Positions 1 to 9,552 of a stretch of 29,266 nt of DNA are shown here, piece after piece. Source of the DNA: Pigoraptor chileana. Its lineage: Eukaryota > Opisthokonta > Filasterea. Each line of letters begins with the position of its first letter. The stretch's first letter is position 1. A program made the translations under genes and the position numbers. The notes under the pieces were generated by a model. The model saw only the letters and a program-made list of their open reading frames with translations, searched no databases and had not been told where the DNA came from. The stretch is from the NCBI GenBank assembly GCA_943704495.1, contig CALSCR010004313.1:1-29266 (forward strand), in the 5' to 3' direction.

Positions 1-2533
1 CCGCGTATGGACAGTGACGTCGAATCAGCGGCGTAGATGCAACCGCCGGAGCCTTCAGAGTTGGAGTGGACGACGTTGACGTCCGTGAGATTGACAAAGC
101 CACCGGACGATCGCAAGAAACCGCCGACGGATGCGTTGGCGTTGGTCACGTTGCAATCGAGCAAAGAGACGTGAGCAGAGTCGGACACGTACACGACACC
201 GCCACCGCCTTTGTTTGTTGCGCGCGAGTCGGCGATTACAGTGTCGGTGACGTCGAGTCGACCAGAGTTCGAGAGGAAGAAAGTACCGCCGACGCCCGAA
301 GATACGTCGCGCACGCTCGAGCGAACGAGCGACAGGACGGCGGAGTTGCGAATGGACGCGAAACCACCTTCTGTTTCGGTGCGAATGTTACTGACGGAAC
401 AAGAGTCGAACGAAGCATTGCCTTGGTTGATGAGGAAGACGGTGCTGCCGCGGGAGACAAAATCGGAAAGTCGAGAGTCAACGACGGACAGACGGGCGGT
501 GCTAAAGAGGAAAGCGAACCCGCCGTCTTCGTCGACGCGGACGTCAGAAACGTCGCAGCGAAGCATGTCGACGCGTGCGCGGCCGAGGAGATAGAAGACG
601 CCTGCGCGGAACGCGTGGACGTGGGCGAGACGGACGTCGGTGACGGAAAGATGACTGTCGTCGCGGACTTCGGCGAGGCCAGCCCAGGAAGACGCGACGT
701 TGGTGATGTTGACGTCGTTGAGGGTTATGCGACCTCGGTTCATGAGGGATACAACCGCCTGGGAGAGGGCAATGTCGTTGATGCGGGCGTTGAGGACTGT
801 CATTGTGGCGTCGTTCTCAACCGCCAGCAAGTTGCCTTCGCCGTTGATGTGGGCGATGTCGAGAGTGTTGATTGATATCGATGCGCGCGTGTTGGCGATG
901 ATAGTACCAAGAGTCGTAGTTACGTTTGACAAGACCAGGTCAGAAATAGCTACAACCGAGTCGTCATAACTCTTGATGACCCCGCCACTTGTCAGAACAG
1001 AGTCGGATATCGATACGTTCGATATTGTCATCGTCGATTTTTCGTAAGTGTAGATGATGAAACCGCTGTCGGCCAACACATCGATAAAAGTTAAATTGCC
1101 AAGTTCCACATGCGATGTTCCCCAAGTCGATACAAATGGCGTATCAAGCGAAAATAGCGTATGGACAATCGTAGATCGCATGACGGCTGTGGTACCGCCG
1201 TTCAATTGAACAGCCGCAACCACCGAACTGAGGTTATTCAAAACAGAGTCAATAATAATCAAGCCAGCGTAGTCAAATGCAATAAGAACTGCAGCCACCC
1301 TGCTGTGTACATTTGTAACGGACGAAGTCACCAACTCAATAGCAGAAGATTGTGTAATGGAAAACATGCCACCATCATCAGCTAAGACATTTGATATCGA
1401 ACAATTACTTATGCGAAAGAACGACGCATCAAGAATTCGACAAAGTCCACCATGAAGATCTGTTGTCGAATCATAAATATCTCCATTTAGAAGTTCGACA
1501 ATTGCTTGCCCAAATAGAGTCACGACACCTCCAGAAGATGCTCCCCACGTATGCGCAATAATGGAATTAATCACTCGCACATGTGAATAATCACTTCCCA
1601 GCACAAACCCACCATCCCGGTAGGCTGCTAAGTCTGAAATGACAGATGACTCGACAACAACGTTTGACTGTCCAAAGACACACAACATCCCACCATCAAG
1701 AATGACCGCACCAGTAGTGAAGGACAACCCTCGCACATGAAGTACAGTATCGTCGATTGTAAAAGCAAAAGCACCACGGGCCGCAAACAAGTCAATGGCA
1801 ATGAACCGAACGATTACAAGAACTGAGGAACCAAAAAGAACAAACAAACCCCCAGACGCAGCCGACGTGTCAAGAGGGGAGCCGCAGTGTTTTGCATAAC
1901 AATCGGTCAGGTGCGCAAAGCCAAACTCAGCGAGTCGAAGAAAAGCGCCGCCCCCAAATTCGTCGTGCCAGTCGATATAGTCAGTCTGTCGTTCGATTAT
2001 AACATTCTGTAGGCCCACGCGGAGCAGGTCAGCGCGCCCATGGACTTCGGCAAAACGCACACCATTCAGGTTCTCAACTGTAATGTCCATAAACGTTACA
2101 TTTGCACCGGAATCGACGCGAAAAAGGAACTGATAGTCACGGACGGATACGTCCTCAACAAAAGTGCAGTCGCGAAACGTTACATTTCGTAGTTCAACGT
2201 TGCCCGCAAAGAACACAATTGACTTCCATTGTTGCCATTCTCCATTATCACAAGACACAATAGCTCCATTTCCGTCTAAGACAGTGCTCTTGTTCCAAGC
2301 AAGTGACGAGGTTGGAATACTGTTACTGTGATCATACCAAGATAATGACAGAGCCGGCAGCATGTAATATAACAAGCCTCAGGCGACGTAACAACGAGTT
2401 CGAATGTGGTCGACAGCGCCGCCAAGTCGCAATTAATGGTTTTTTGAATGCAACTAAGAAACGAATAACTTTTAACAAACAAAAGAACTGTAAAAAACAT
2501 TAACGTTTGTAGGTACATGCCAAAGCGAGCCAT
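1..2533 (-). CDS. Secreted right-handed beta-helix (Pmp-like repeat) surface protein, 5' part
   Basis: Reading the minus strand, one frame stays open from about 2379 to the left edge (about 790 codons), so the gene continues outside the window. Its translation is a long series of 26-29 residue units of the type GG-x-F/V-x(5-6)-S/A-x-L-x(3)-D/N-S-x-V-x-D/N, e.g. EDGGFAFLFSTARLSVVDS and VGGTFFLSNSGRLDVTDT. This resembles polymorphic-membrane-protein/parallel beta-helix repeats. The probable start is the ATG at 2533: MARFGMYLQTLMFFTVLLFV is a clear signal peptide, followed by Cys-containing sequence. The signal frame and the repeat frame differ: the first ends at 2276, while the repeat frame has a stop at about 2379-2381, just before a block reading MLPALSLSWYDHSNS. 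So there is a frameshift or an unrecognised short intron near 2380. Inferred role: cell-surface or extracellular adhesion-type protein. The repeat class is clear; the function and the N-terminal joint are not. Confidence 0.75.
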
Positions 2534-2586
2534 TTTGAAGTTGACCAGACTATCTTATTGGTTTAGTGACTTGTATAAATGAAGAG

Positions 2587-3640
2587 TCACTTCCGAGGAG
2601 TTGTACTTGTAGAAGTGGTAATCGTACCACCGCCGCTCGTCAGACTCGTGAGCGTAACCTTCGGCTGAGTGGAGCCAGTGATTGCAACTGGGCTGGGCAT
2701 ATTTGTTTCTGATTGGGTCCTACCTCTAACGTGAGAAAAAAAATTCCGAAACCTGGCGGAATATTTCAAAAAAAATACCGCCACTTTATGCGACTGTCCC
2801 CAGCACAATTCCATTGTTCCCCTTTCTGCACTGCCTGCAATCGAAACAAACGTCGCTGCATGAAATACGTTTCCGATACACCATTCGATCAACCTTTCTT
2901 TCTCCGATTATGTTTCCGACACATGTGCGAGCTCGTCGTCGTGTGCGTCATGATCGTCGTCCAAAAATGGATCGAAGTTGCTATGCGCCCTAATTATGGT
3001 TGAGAAGTGGCAACATGCTTGCAACATGCTGACGTCAGCGTGTCCTGACCAGTTGTGACAGGTTCCAATTCTGCCTCATCAGGCAATCTATGCTGGACAA
3101 GGGACTGATATAGTTTTTGAGGGCGAACAAGGTTATAACTGGGGTCATCAACATACAGATAGGGTACTGTAAGAAACGGGAATAGTTACAAAACCAGCGG
3201 TGGCACCTGATCACACACAGCCTTCAGTTACAGTGCGCCAAAATCGCGCACGGCCGGTATTTGGCAATCAGCCATACTGTACCCATACTGAGCGAGACGT
3301 CGGCGTCGTCGCCGGCCGGAAACGTTCTGCCGTCACCGGTTACGAAGCGACCGAAAGGCCCGGATGCAAAAATGGTGCCAACGCTTCGAGTAGTAATAAT
3401 ACCAGCGGAACGCTACGAGAAGCACAACCGATCCAGAGTAGAAATGAGGTTAGGGTTGAGTTCAGTTTGGTGAGGAGTGCATGTCTACAGGATTCCAGTT
3501 ATTCGTTGGCCAGTGTGCTCGCGTTGCTTGTCACACGTCACCCTCAGGCTAATTCTTTGTTATTTGATCAATACGCAGATCCAATTGGCCTTCACAAGTA
3601 CTTTAGTTTGTCTTGTGATATAAGTCAGCACTGATTTTGG
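2587..3640 (-). pseudogene. Fragmentary coding-like blocks, possible 3' exons of a surface protein
   Basis: No continuous gene is seen, but the minus strand holds several protein-like blocks. At 3229-3411 a frame reads SAGIITTRSVGTIFASGPFG then GRFVTGDGRTFPAGDDADVS. It is preceded by a pyrimidine-rich stretch ending in AG. At 3003-3188 a second block reads VPYLYVDDPSYNLVRPQKLY and ends with a TAA; directly upstream is ttcccgtttcttacAG, a good splice acceptor. An alternative overlapping frame ends in an acidic tail (DDDHDAHDDE, stop near 2884). A third frame (2587-2892) ends in a Ser/Thr-rich tail. They could be the last exons of a membrane-anchored protein similar to its neighbour, or debris. 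The plus-strand ORF over 3200-3634 starts at GTG and looks like a shadow of these blocks. Confidence 0.3.
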
Positions 3641-3744
3641 TACACATTGGAGCCGCCGTTTGTTTGAGTTTGTTCGATTAGAGCCGCCGTGCCGCCGTTA
3701 ACCGTGCGTGTGTGCGTGCGGAACTGCCGATTTCTGATTTACCG

Positions 3745-3763
3745 TGAATCCCGAGATCTCGCC
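3745..3763 (+). repeat. Dispersed 19-bp motif with palindromic core (copy 1)
   Basis: AATCCCGAGATCTCGCCGA occurs here on the plus strand and again on the minus strand at about 20120-20139. The core CGAGATCTCG is a 10-bp palindrome. Upstream flanks are loosely similar as well (GC-rich, then a run of T/A), so this may be part of a longer diverged repeat. Confidence 0.4.
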
Positions 3764-3799
3764 GAACTTAGAAAATCACTGATTGCTGTCTTTTACGAA

Positions 3800-3960
3800 G
3801 AGCGTGTCCGGCGCCGCTCACTCTAGGAGCCATTGACCGCCCATAAGGTGGCGCCAGTCATAAATACGTGGCTCCTGCACGGTGTTTGCTCTATTCGAGA
3901 GCGTTCAGAAGATCTTGTTTTTACAAGGAGCGCGAACAAGTTCAATTTTATGGACACTAG
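3800..3960 (+). mobile_element. 5' end copy of the GAGCGTGTCCG TIR element
   Basis: Starts with GAGCGTGTCCG and CCGCTCAC, like the left end of the complete element at 26345. After an insertion (3825-3876) it continues with the shared blocks CGGTGT, GCTCT(A/C)TTCGAGAGCGTTCA and AAGGAGCGCG(A/G)ACAA. The spacing between the terminal motif and the last block, after subtracting the insertion, is within a few bases of that in the 26345 copy. No matching right end was found nearby, so it is a truncated copy. Confidence 0.6.
3825..3876. repeat. 52-bp insertion with 8-bp inverted ends
   Basis: AGGAGCCA at 3825-3832 is exactly complementary to TGGCTCCT at 3869-3876. The segment interrupts the otherwise alignable TIR-element copy (GCTCAC before it, CACGGTGT after it). 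It looks like a small foldback insertion inside an older repeat, or an internal hairpin that the 26345 copy lost. Confidence 0.45.
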
Positions 3961-4252
3961 ATTTCACACAAACGTCCACGGCTATGAACTCCACGTTAAC
4001 GTTCTGGCAAACACAATTTAAACTCTCATACGAGACATACCCAGCACATTTCGTATCATCCGGCGAGCACGCTCTTCAAACCTGTGCATAATTTTTCGTT
4101 ACGTTACATGAGCAGCCGAGCACTCGCACGGTTGGAACAGGAATCTCAAACACACAAAAACACACACAAGGAAAGAATCACTGAAGTGCAAAATCCGCCT
4201 GTGCGTTCGCTTCTCTGCTGGGTGGAAGACGTTCTCAACTTCAATCGCAAAA

Positions 4253-4276
4253 GAGCGTGTCCGCCGCTCACCACGG
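4253..4276 (+). repeat. Solo TIR fragment
   Basis: 24 bases identical to the left terminus of the element at 26345 (GAGCGTGTCCGCCGCTCACC followed by ACGG); the similarity then stops. No partner inverted end was found nearby. The surrounding 3961-4595 stretch holds no convincing gene: short ORFs on both strands start at non-ATG codons or lack protein-like composition. AAATAAACAC at 4333 could be a poly(A) signal. Confidence 0.5.
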
Positions 4277-4628
4277 CACCAACTTGGCAGCTCGTCAGCT
4301 CCGCTTTCATCTTTGTTCCCCAGCTTGGCACTAAATAAACACTTAACTTTAATCGCGCAGTTTGTCTATGCATTACTGCACTCAACCGCCCCGTCTACGT
4401 GGGCGGCGCCGTTTATAATTGCCTGCTCTGAACTGCAGCTCCGTGGCGCGCTGCGGATACGCGCAAAGATTTGACGTGCGGGGTGACACCTGACTTGTAC
4501 TGGTCCGATTGAAAAACAAATAGAGATACAAAGCAGACGCAAAAGTGTTCAACGAACGCGGAAAGGCAGTGTGAGATGGAAACCAAACCGCGGGCATGTT
4601 CGATCCACAGGCCTATTATAACGATCGA

Positions 4629-5224
4629 TCAAGGCACCGAAGACAAACATTCCAACTCCGAAAAGCACGAAATAGTACGGTCTACTGCTTTGCGGTAGCC
4701 ACCTCCTTCGCCGTCTTCTTCTTTGCCGCTTCCTTCACCGCAGCCACCTCCTTTGCCTTCTACTTTGCCGCTTCCCTCTCCGCACGCCACCTCCCGCGTC
4801 TTTTTCTTGTTACACGCGTACGTTTGCACATACGTCAGGTCGACACATGTTCCACGCAAAAACTCAAGACAATCCTTCCTTGTTTCGAAGTTCTTCAAAC
4901 TCATTATTAAGTCTTCGACGCGTTGTCCGTCGACCCAATCGTTGAGCCCAAACGCCTTCCAATGGTGTGTCCCAAATTCTCGTTTGCACGCTTTTTGCCA
5001 TGTTCGGCCTGTATGGATAATTCTGTGCAAAAATAATTGGCGAATGTTCAATCGAAACCATCCCAAAGTTCGTTCTCGTATGCGTGAATGCGTTGACAAA
5101 GTCTTTGAAGTAACGTTCGCGTGTCCGTCACTTGCGCGTCAGTGTCCGTCACTTGCGCGTCAGTGTCCGTCACGACATATAGGCACCATCGTTCATGACG
5201 CCAACAACGACGATTGCCTTACGC
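4629..5224 (-). pseudogene. Decayed member of the alpha/beta-domain family (copy C)
   Basis: Three minus-strand frames together resemble the C-terminal domain of the genes at 15593-16690 and 25242-26196. At 5172-5224 a frame reads TRKAIVVVGVMNDGAY, like IKAVVLVG and IKAVVVCG in the other two. After a tract of 21-bp repeats, a second frame (about 5115-4864) reads YFKDFVNAFTHT...SPIIFAQNYP, like WIKLFKVFEAG..PPIIFGLR. A third frame (4629-5099) then carries HHWKAFGLNDWV and RVEDLIMSLKNF, matching the domain's last helix. A Lys/Glu/Gly-rich tail encoded by a pyrimidine-rich tract follows. No ATG-initiated continuous frame exists, so I call it a pseudogene. Homology was judged by eye only. Confidence 0.45.
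5121..5176. repeat. 21-bp tandem repeat, about 2.6 copies
   Basis: Unit GTGTCCGTCACTTGCGCGTCA, repeated twice exactly plus a partial copy. It lies inside the decayed family member and separates its first strand from the next alpha/beta segment. The minus-strand reading contains in-frame stops in two of the three frames. Confidence 0.8.
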
Positions 5225-5680
5225 GTATCATAAACATGAACCGTCGTTTATGGGCCTGAAACAAGTTTCCCATTGTAACACCGCTCGCAAAGTTGCTCAC
5301 AGCAGTTTTAAATATTGTCTCAACGTCGGGATATTGTCAACAATAACAACGTTTGTTGCCATTTTCAAAAACTTCTTTCTGCGATTGACCCATCGATTCC
5401 TGAATTAGTCTTATCTTTACAAGTTTGGGACGTATCCGTGGCATATGTGGAAAGGTTGTTTGTGCGCATTAAACAAAGCCAGGCGAGGGAACGAGGTTGG
5501 TGGATCAGTTTTGCCTGTTCTGGTCTGGCAGCCTTTCATGTTTGATCAGCTTTGCAAGCAAGCGAGATCTCGGCTTCTGATTAAACACAAATTAACTTCT
5601 GATCTGGAAACCCATAAGTTTCAGGATCATTGTGTCTCTTACGTGAGCGGCGACGACAGCACGTGACATGATCAATTCGC

Positions 5681-5860
5681 ATGAAAGCGGGCGCGCTACC
5701 GTTTGGTGGTTGCCTCCTTGCGTTTACACCTCGCATTGCGCAGATATGGGCAGCGTCATCAGACAAACGCAAACGAAATCTTGCCCTCGAATCCTTTGCA
5801 CCTAAGCAGCGGTGTCTTCCTCTGCAAACACACCATGTCTTCGGCGGGCGGTGGCGTTGA
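5681..5860 (+). CDS. Small unrecognised ORF (59 aa)
   Basis: ATG-initiated frame beginning MKAGALPFGGCLLAFTPRIA and ending in RWR. It lies immediately before the LRR remnant. I do not recognise it. In another frame the same DNA reads MSSAGGGVDRNCVHWRDPIA followed by GTGAGA, a possible splice donor at about 5899, so the ORF may be accidental. The preceding stretch 5225-5680 has only short ORFs and no clear gene. Confidence 0.2.
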   Translation: MKAGALPFGGCLLAFTPRIAQIWAASSDKRKRNLALESFAPKQRCLPLQTHHVFGGRWR

Positions 5861-5867
5861 CAGAAAC

Positions 5868-6130
5868 TGCGTTCATTGGCGCGATCCCATTGCCCAGGTG
5901 AGACGTCTCTTGCGTTAGGCGGCGTCCATTTTCTCAATCTCGCCCGTTGCCACAGAGGACGGACGTATCTGCGTTGGGCGGCGTCCATTTTCTCAATCTC
6001 GCCCGTGCCACAAAGTGACGGACGTATCTGCGTTAGTTGATTCGCTCGATCTCTCCGATTGCGATGATTCGCTCAATCTCGCCAGGTGCAGAGTGATGAA
6101 ATTATTTGAGTTTAGCGGCTATTCATCCGA
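5868..6130 (+). pseudogene. LRR remnant related to the gene at 9938
   Basis: Contains degenerate copies of the repeat that builds the LRR gene: GTCCATTTTCTCAATCTCGC and GACGGACGTATCTGCGTT occur at least twice, and in pieces read TDVSALGGVHFLNLARC and VTDVSALVDSLDLSDC. Frames shift between the copies and stops follow soon after. There is no F-box-like head in frame. This is a fragment of a second LRR gene of the same family. Confidence 0.7.
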
Positions 6131-6416
6131 TCGATCTCTTCGGGATCGTTCATTCGCTCGTGCTCTAAAGATTGGCTGTGTGTGTTGGGTCGAGTTGTAT
6201 AAAAAATATCAAGGTATGTGTTCTGTCCACGGTGTTCGCATTTATTTGTCGTACAGATCAACCGCGGACTGTCGAAGCACGAATCTCACGAAAACGCACA
6301 AAACGAAAGTATAGTCCAAAACCCCATAAAGAAGAAAAAAAATGAACGAGCACTCGCCGCCCTATGTCCACGTGCCTCTGAGGTCATGATCACAATTCGA
6401 TTCTTGGTCAGTTGGA

Positions 6417-7010
6417 GTGAACGACGCTCTCAGTATTGCAGAGTGTCCACGCCAAAATAAAGCTGACCGCGCAATTTTTTGCAATACCCCACCCATCCAC
6501 AGAAAATTGCTTCGTAGGCGCGCAATCAACGAACTGTCGGAATTTCAAGATTGTCGCAACGATCAACCAATGCAAAAAAATGCATCCTCTATTCGATGAA
6601 ATTTTGGCTCTGCATGAGAACAGCACTTCGAAATATCGAACATGGAACGTTTGATCGCCTTGGAGAGGATTTCGAGAATAACATGCGAGGCTTGTTGTCG
6701 AAGTGCCAGACGTCTTCTAGCTACATACATATTGCTGGTCTCCTTGGATTCAAAAATCGACATTTCAGAAGTGCTTCACAACAACACATTGTTTGCAGAC
6801 AGAGGATACGACGGTGCAAATAATCGACAAATCATTCGTGCAATAGGGTTTAATTATGCGAAAACAAGGCCATTGCGAACAAAACGACACATACAAAAAG
6901 GCAAGGGGCTGAAATCGAGAGAACAAATCAGCGTGTTTACACATGTCACAGAGATTCGTCTTCGGACTGCCAAACACACAGAGGTATATATGCATCTTGC
7001 ATTGTGTTGA
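6417..7010 (+). pseudogene. Possible remnant of a DDE-type transposase
   Basis: Protein-like sequence passes through three plus-strand frames: about 6436-6654 (PLFDEILALHENSTSKYRTW), about 6640-6780 (FDRLGEDFENNMRGLLSKCQ), and about 6780-6900 (HNNTLFADRGYDGANNRQII, then RAIGFNYAKTRPLRTKRH). The ADRGYDG block followed by a helix and a basic strand resembles the second catalytic Asp region of DDE transposases. The other catalytic residues cannot be assigned. Multiple frame changes mean it is inactive. The superfamily is undetermined; another decayed gene is possible. Confidence 0.35.
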
Positions 7011-7137
7011 CAACATCAATGGGGGTTCAACGATTTTACGGCCCTGCAGATTCGTGATTACATTACATGGCTGTCAGCACAACGTCCCGAACCAGCAAAC
7101 TGATCAAATGATACTCGTGCCGTAGAGAACAGCGGCT

Positions 7138-7325
7138 TTGAGATCCAAAGTAAAGTTTGTGCGCATGGGCAGTATGATCCCCACACTTCGTTTTTTGCTT
7201 TCGAAAGTTTTTACGCATGGGCAGTATGATCCGCGGACCTGTTTCTCGTTTTGGGAACGTTTTTGCGAATGGGCAGGATTATCCCCATACTCAGTGTCAC
7301 TCTTCCCAAAAGGTTTTGCACACTG
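7138..7325 (+). repeat. About 50-bp tandem repeat, left flank of the 18-bp array
   Basis: Three to four diverged units of the form TTTTxCGCATGGGCAGTATG followed by ATCCxCACACT and TTTTG/CTTTCGxAAAG. The last unit grades into the 18-bp repeat (GGTCACTCCGCAGACAGTG), suggesting that the array grew out of one such unit. Nothing coding is seen at 7011-7137. Confidence 0.6.
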
Positions 7326-8108
7326 GCATGGTCACTCCGCAGACAGTGTGCACCCGCAAACAGAATGTACTCCGCAGACAGATTGCACGCCGCAGACTTT
7401 GCACTCCGCAGACAGTTTGCGTGCCGCGGACAGTATGCACTTCGCTAACAGTATGCACTTCGCTAACAGTATGCACTTCGCTAACAGTATGCACTTCGCT
7501 AACAGTATGCACTCCGTAGACAGATTACGCGCCGCAGTATGCACTCCGCAGACAGTATGCACTCCGTAGACAGATTGCGTGCCGCAGACAGTATGCACTC
7601 CGCAGACAGTATGCACTCCGCAAACAGTATGCACTCCGCAGACAGTATGCACTCTGTAGACAGATTGCGTGCCGCAGACAGTATGCACTCCGCAAACAGT
7701 ATGCACTCCGCAAACAGTATGCACTCCGCAGACAGTATGCACTCCGCAAACAGTATGCACTCAGCAGACAGTATGCACTCCGCAAACAGTATGCACTCAG
7801 CAGACAGATTGCGTGCCAACAAACAGTATGCACTCCGTAGACAGATTGCGTGCCGCAAAAAAGTATGCACTCCGCAGACAGTATACTCCATAGACAGATT
7901 GCGTGCCGCAAACAGTATGCACTCCGCAGACAGTATGCACTCGTAGACAGATTGCGTGCCGCAGACAGTATGCACTCCGCAGACAGTATGCACTCCGCAG
8001 ACAGATTGCGCACCGCAGACTGTGCACTCCGCAGACAGTTTGCGTGCCGCGGACAGTGTGCACTCCGCAGACAGTGTGCACTCCCGAAACAGGGAGCACT
8101 CCGCACGC
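7326..8108 (+). repeat. 18-bp minisatellite array, about 43 units
   Basis: Main unit GTATGCACTCCGCAGACA. A second type, GATTGCGTGCCGCAGACA, is interspersed at irregular intervals, often after GTAGACA. A locally homogenised subset at about 7434-7506 carries GTATGCACTTCGCTAACA. Because 18 is a multiple of three, the array gives long stop-free frames on both strands (MHSADS hexapeptides on plus; CILSAE, HTVCGV or AYCLRS on minus). No flanking domain, start context or splice signal supports translation, so I annotate it as satellite DNA. Confidence 0.9.
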
Positions 8109-8109
8109 A

Positions 8110-8365
8110 GTCTCTTCTCCAAAACGTTTCGCGATAGGGCAGAATGATCAAACCAGTAGTTCTCCAAAACGTTTCGCGCAGGGACAAAATGATCAAAAGA
8201 TAGACAGCCTCCGTTCTGAAAAGGCGCGCGAAGGGATCGTTATAAACATTTTTGTTGGCGCAAAGGCAGTGATCGTCATACCCAGTGTCATGCTTTCGGA
8301 AAGTTTTTGCCATGTGCAGTATGATCCTCACACTCCGTTTTGCGCTTTTGAAAAGGTTTGAGGTC
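8110..8365 (+). repeat. About 50-bp repeat, right flank of the 18-bp array
   Basis: Units such as TCTCCAAAACGTTTCGCG..AGGGCAGAATGATCA occur at 8115 and again at 8160. A unit closer to the left-flank type (GCCATGTGCAGTATGATCCT, CACACTCCGTTTTGC) lies at about 8300-8355. The 18-bp array is therefore embedded within this family. The next 75 bases are AT-rich and featureless. Confidence 0.55.
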
Positions 8366-8440
8366 GATGTGACAATTTTCCGCCAAATAAAAACAAAGTA
8401 TGCATAGGGGGACCGTGTGCAAAATTTTAGAAAGCGTGCT

Positions 8441-8500
8441 TAATTAGTTCTATTGTTTATCGCTTGTATATAATTAGTTCTATTGTTTATCGCTTGTATT
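8441..8500 (+). repeat. 30-bp direct duplication
   Basis: TAATTAGTTCTATTGTTTAT followed by CGCTTGTATA/T is present twice head to tail (8441-8470, 8471-8500), with one mismatch. Its end, TCGCTTGTATTGATC, recurs at about 16977, again immediately before a plus-strand satellite array, so it marks the array's left border. Confidence 0.85.
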
Positions 8501-8524
8501 GATCGCACGTTGACACCACAATCG

Positions 8525-9070
8525 CACACTGGATCGAAAATGAGTGTTCTCATATCTCTGCCATCCGTTACTTCGGAGCCTTCAGACTTCGTTATTCATA
8601 AGGCAACGGTCCACTAACGTGATCAGAAGACGAACGAAGCGTCGGGGTCTCTTGTTGTTTGGATCTCGACCAAAATCGCACTCTGGATCGAAAATGAGTG
8701 TTTTCATATCTCTGCCATCCGTCGCGCTGGACCTCTCAGACTTTGTCATCCATGCAGCCTTGGTCCGCCAACGTGTTCAGAAGAAGAACAGCATCGGGTC
8801 GTCACTTGTTCGAGTTTGGATCTTGACCAACTCGCACTCTGGATCGAAAATGAGTGTTTTTATCTGTCATTCGTTAATTTGGAGCCCTCATACTTTGTCA
8901 TCCATGCAGCTATGCTCCACCAACGTGTTCAGAAGAAGAACAGAACGTCGGGGTCGTCTCTTGTTCGAGTTCGTATCTCGACCAAAAACGCACTCTCTAT
9001 CAAAAATGAGTGTTTTCATATCTCTGTCTTCCGTTACGTTGGACCCTGGGTGCAACGTGGTCCGGAGCCC
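8525..9070 (+). repeat. About 150-bp satellite, array 1 (four units)
   Basis: Units start at about 8526, 8679, 8833 and 8989 with CACTCTGGATCGAAAATGAG, then TGTTTTCATATCTCTGCCAT, CCTCAGACTTTGTCATCCAT, GGTCCGCCAACGTGTTCAGA and GTCGTCTCTTGTTCGAGTT. Spacing is 152-157 bp. Long open frames over it (8544-9125, 8816-9148) are interrupted differently in each unit and are not convincing genes. Related arrays lie at about 14565-15150 (inverted) and 16985-17400 (same orientation). Confidence 0.85.
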
Positions 9071-9329
9071 CTGTTTGGGAAAACGACGGGGGGTTTTGAG
9101 ACACTGTTTATTGGAATTATTTTGAGTGAAGTCAGACTGAAACTGTGATATAATGCGAAGGCCCGTTTGGGTGGAGACAGAAGTGTGAGGTGTATGATAT
9201 TATTGGACTGGTTTGAATTATGCTGTTATAGTTTTTTCTTTTTGAGTTTTTTCCTATCGTGTTGAAGTGGTAGCGCAGACAAACGTAAACTGAGGCAAGC
9301 ACTCTGCGGACGGTTACAGTCTGTGCGTG

Positions 9330-9545
9330 TGTGCGTCACGCCGTCTCAGAGACGGAGCCACATAGGTGCAATCTGAACACATTCAGTTTTTGTACGTGGC
9401 AGTATGATCTTCAGGCCCAGTCTGTTGCTTTTTCAGAATATGATCCCCAGCCTCCAATTCTCGCTTCCAAAACGTATTTGCGCAAGGGAAGTCTGATCCC
9501 CAATCTTGCTTTCAAATCGTATTTGTGCAACGGCAGTCTTCCAAT
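9330..9545 (+). repeat. Further copies of the about 50-bp repeat
   Basis: Contains CGTGGCAGTATGATCTTCAG, GAATATGATCCCCAGCCTCC, TTCCAAAACGTATTTGCGCA and AAGTCTGATCCCCAATCTTG, spaced about 50-55 bp. They belong to the same family as the flanks of the 18-bp array 1 kb upstream. The region 9071-9329 between satellite and repeat has no recognisable gene. Confidence 0.5.
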
Positions 9546-9552
9546 AGTTTGA

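Noticed and set aside
66-875. 269-codon plus-strand ORF rich in Asp, Val, Glu
   Set aside because: Starts at GTG and is the antisense shadow of the beta-helix repeat gene; its composition mirrors the repeats on the other strand.
5581-5988. 135-codon minus-strand ORF rich in Arg
   Set aside because: Partly the shadow of the LRR remnant (its first residues come from antisense LRR DNA); the rest lacks support.
7326-8108. CRISPR array
   Set aside because: Units are directly adjacent with no unique spacers, and the surroundings are eukaryotic.
7332-8331. Several 100-270 codon ORFs in the 18-bp array on both strands
   Set aside because: They arise because 18 is divisible by three and the unit lacks stops in most frames. 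No start context, domain or unique flanking sequence supports translation.
8544-9148. 193- and 110-codon ORFs over the 150-bp satellite
   Set aside because: The frames are not conserved between satellite units or between the three arrays.
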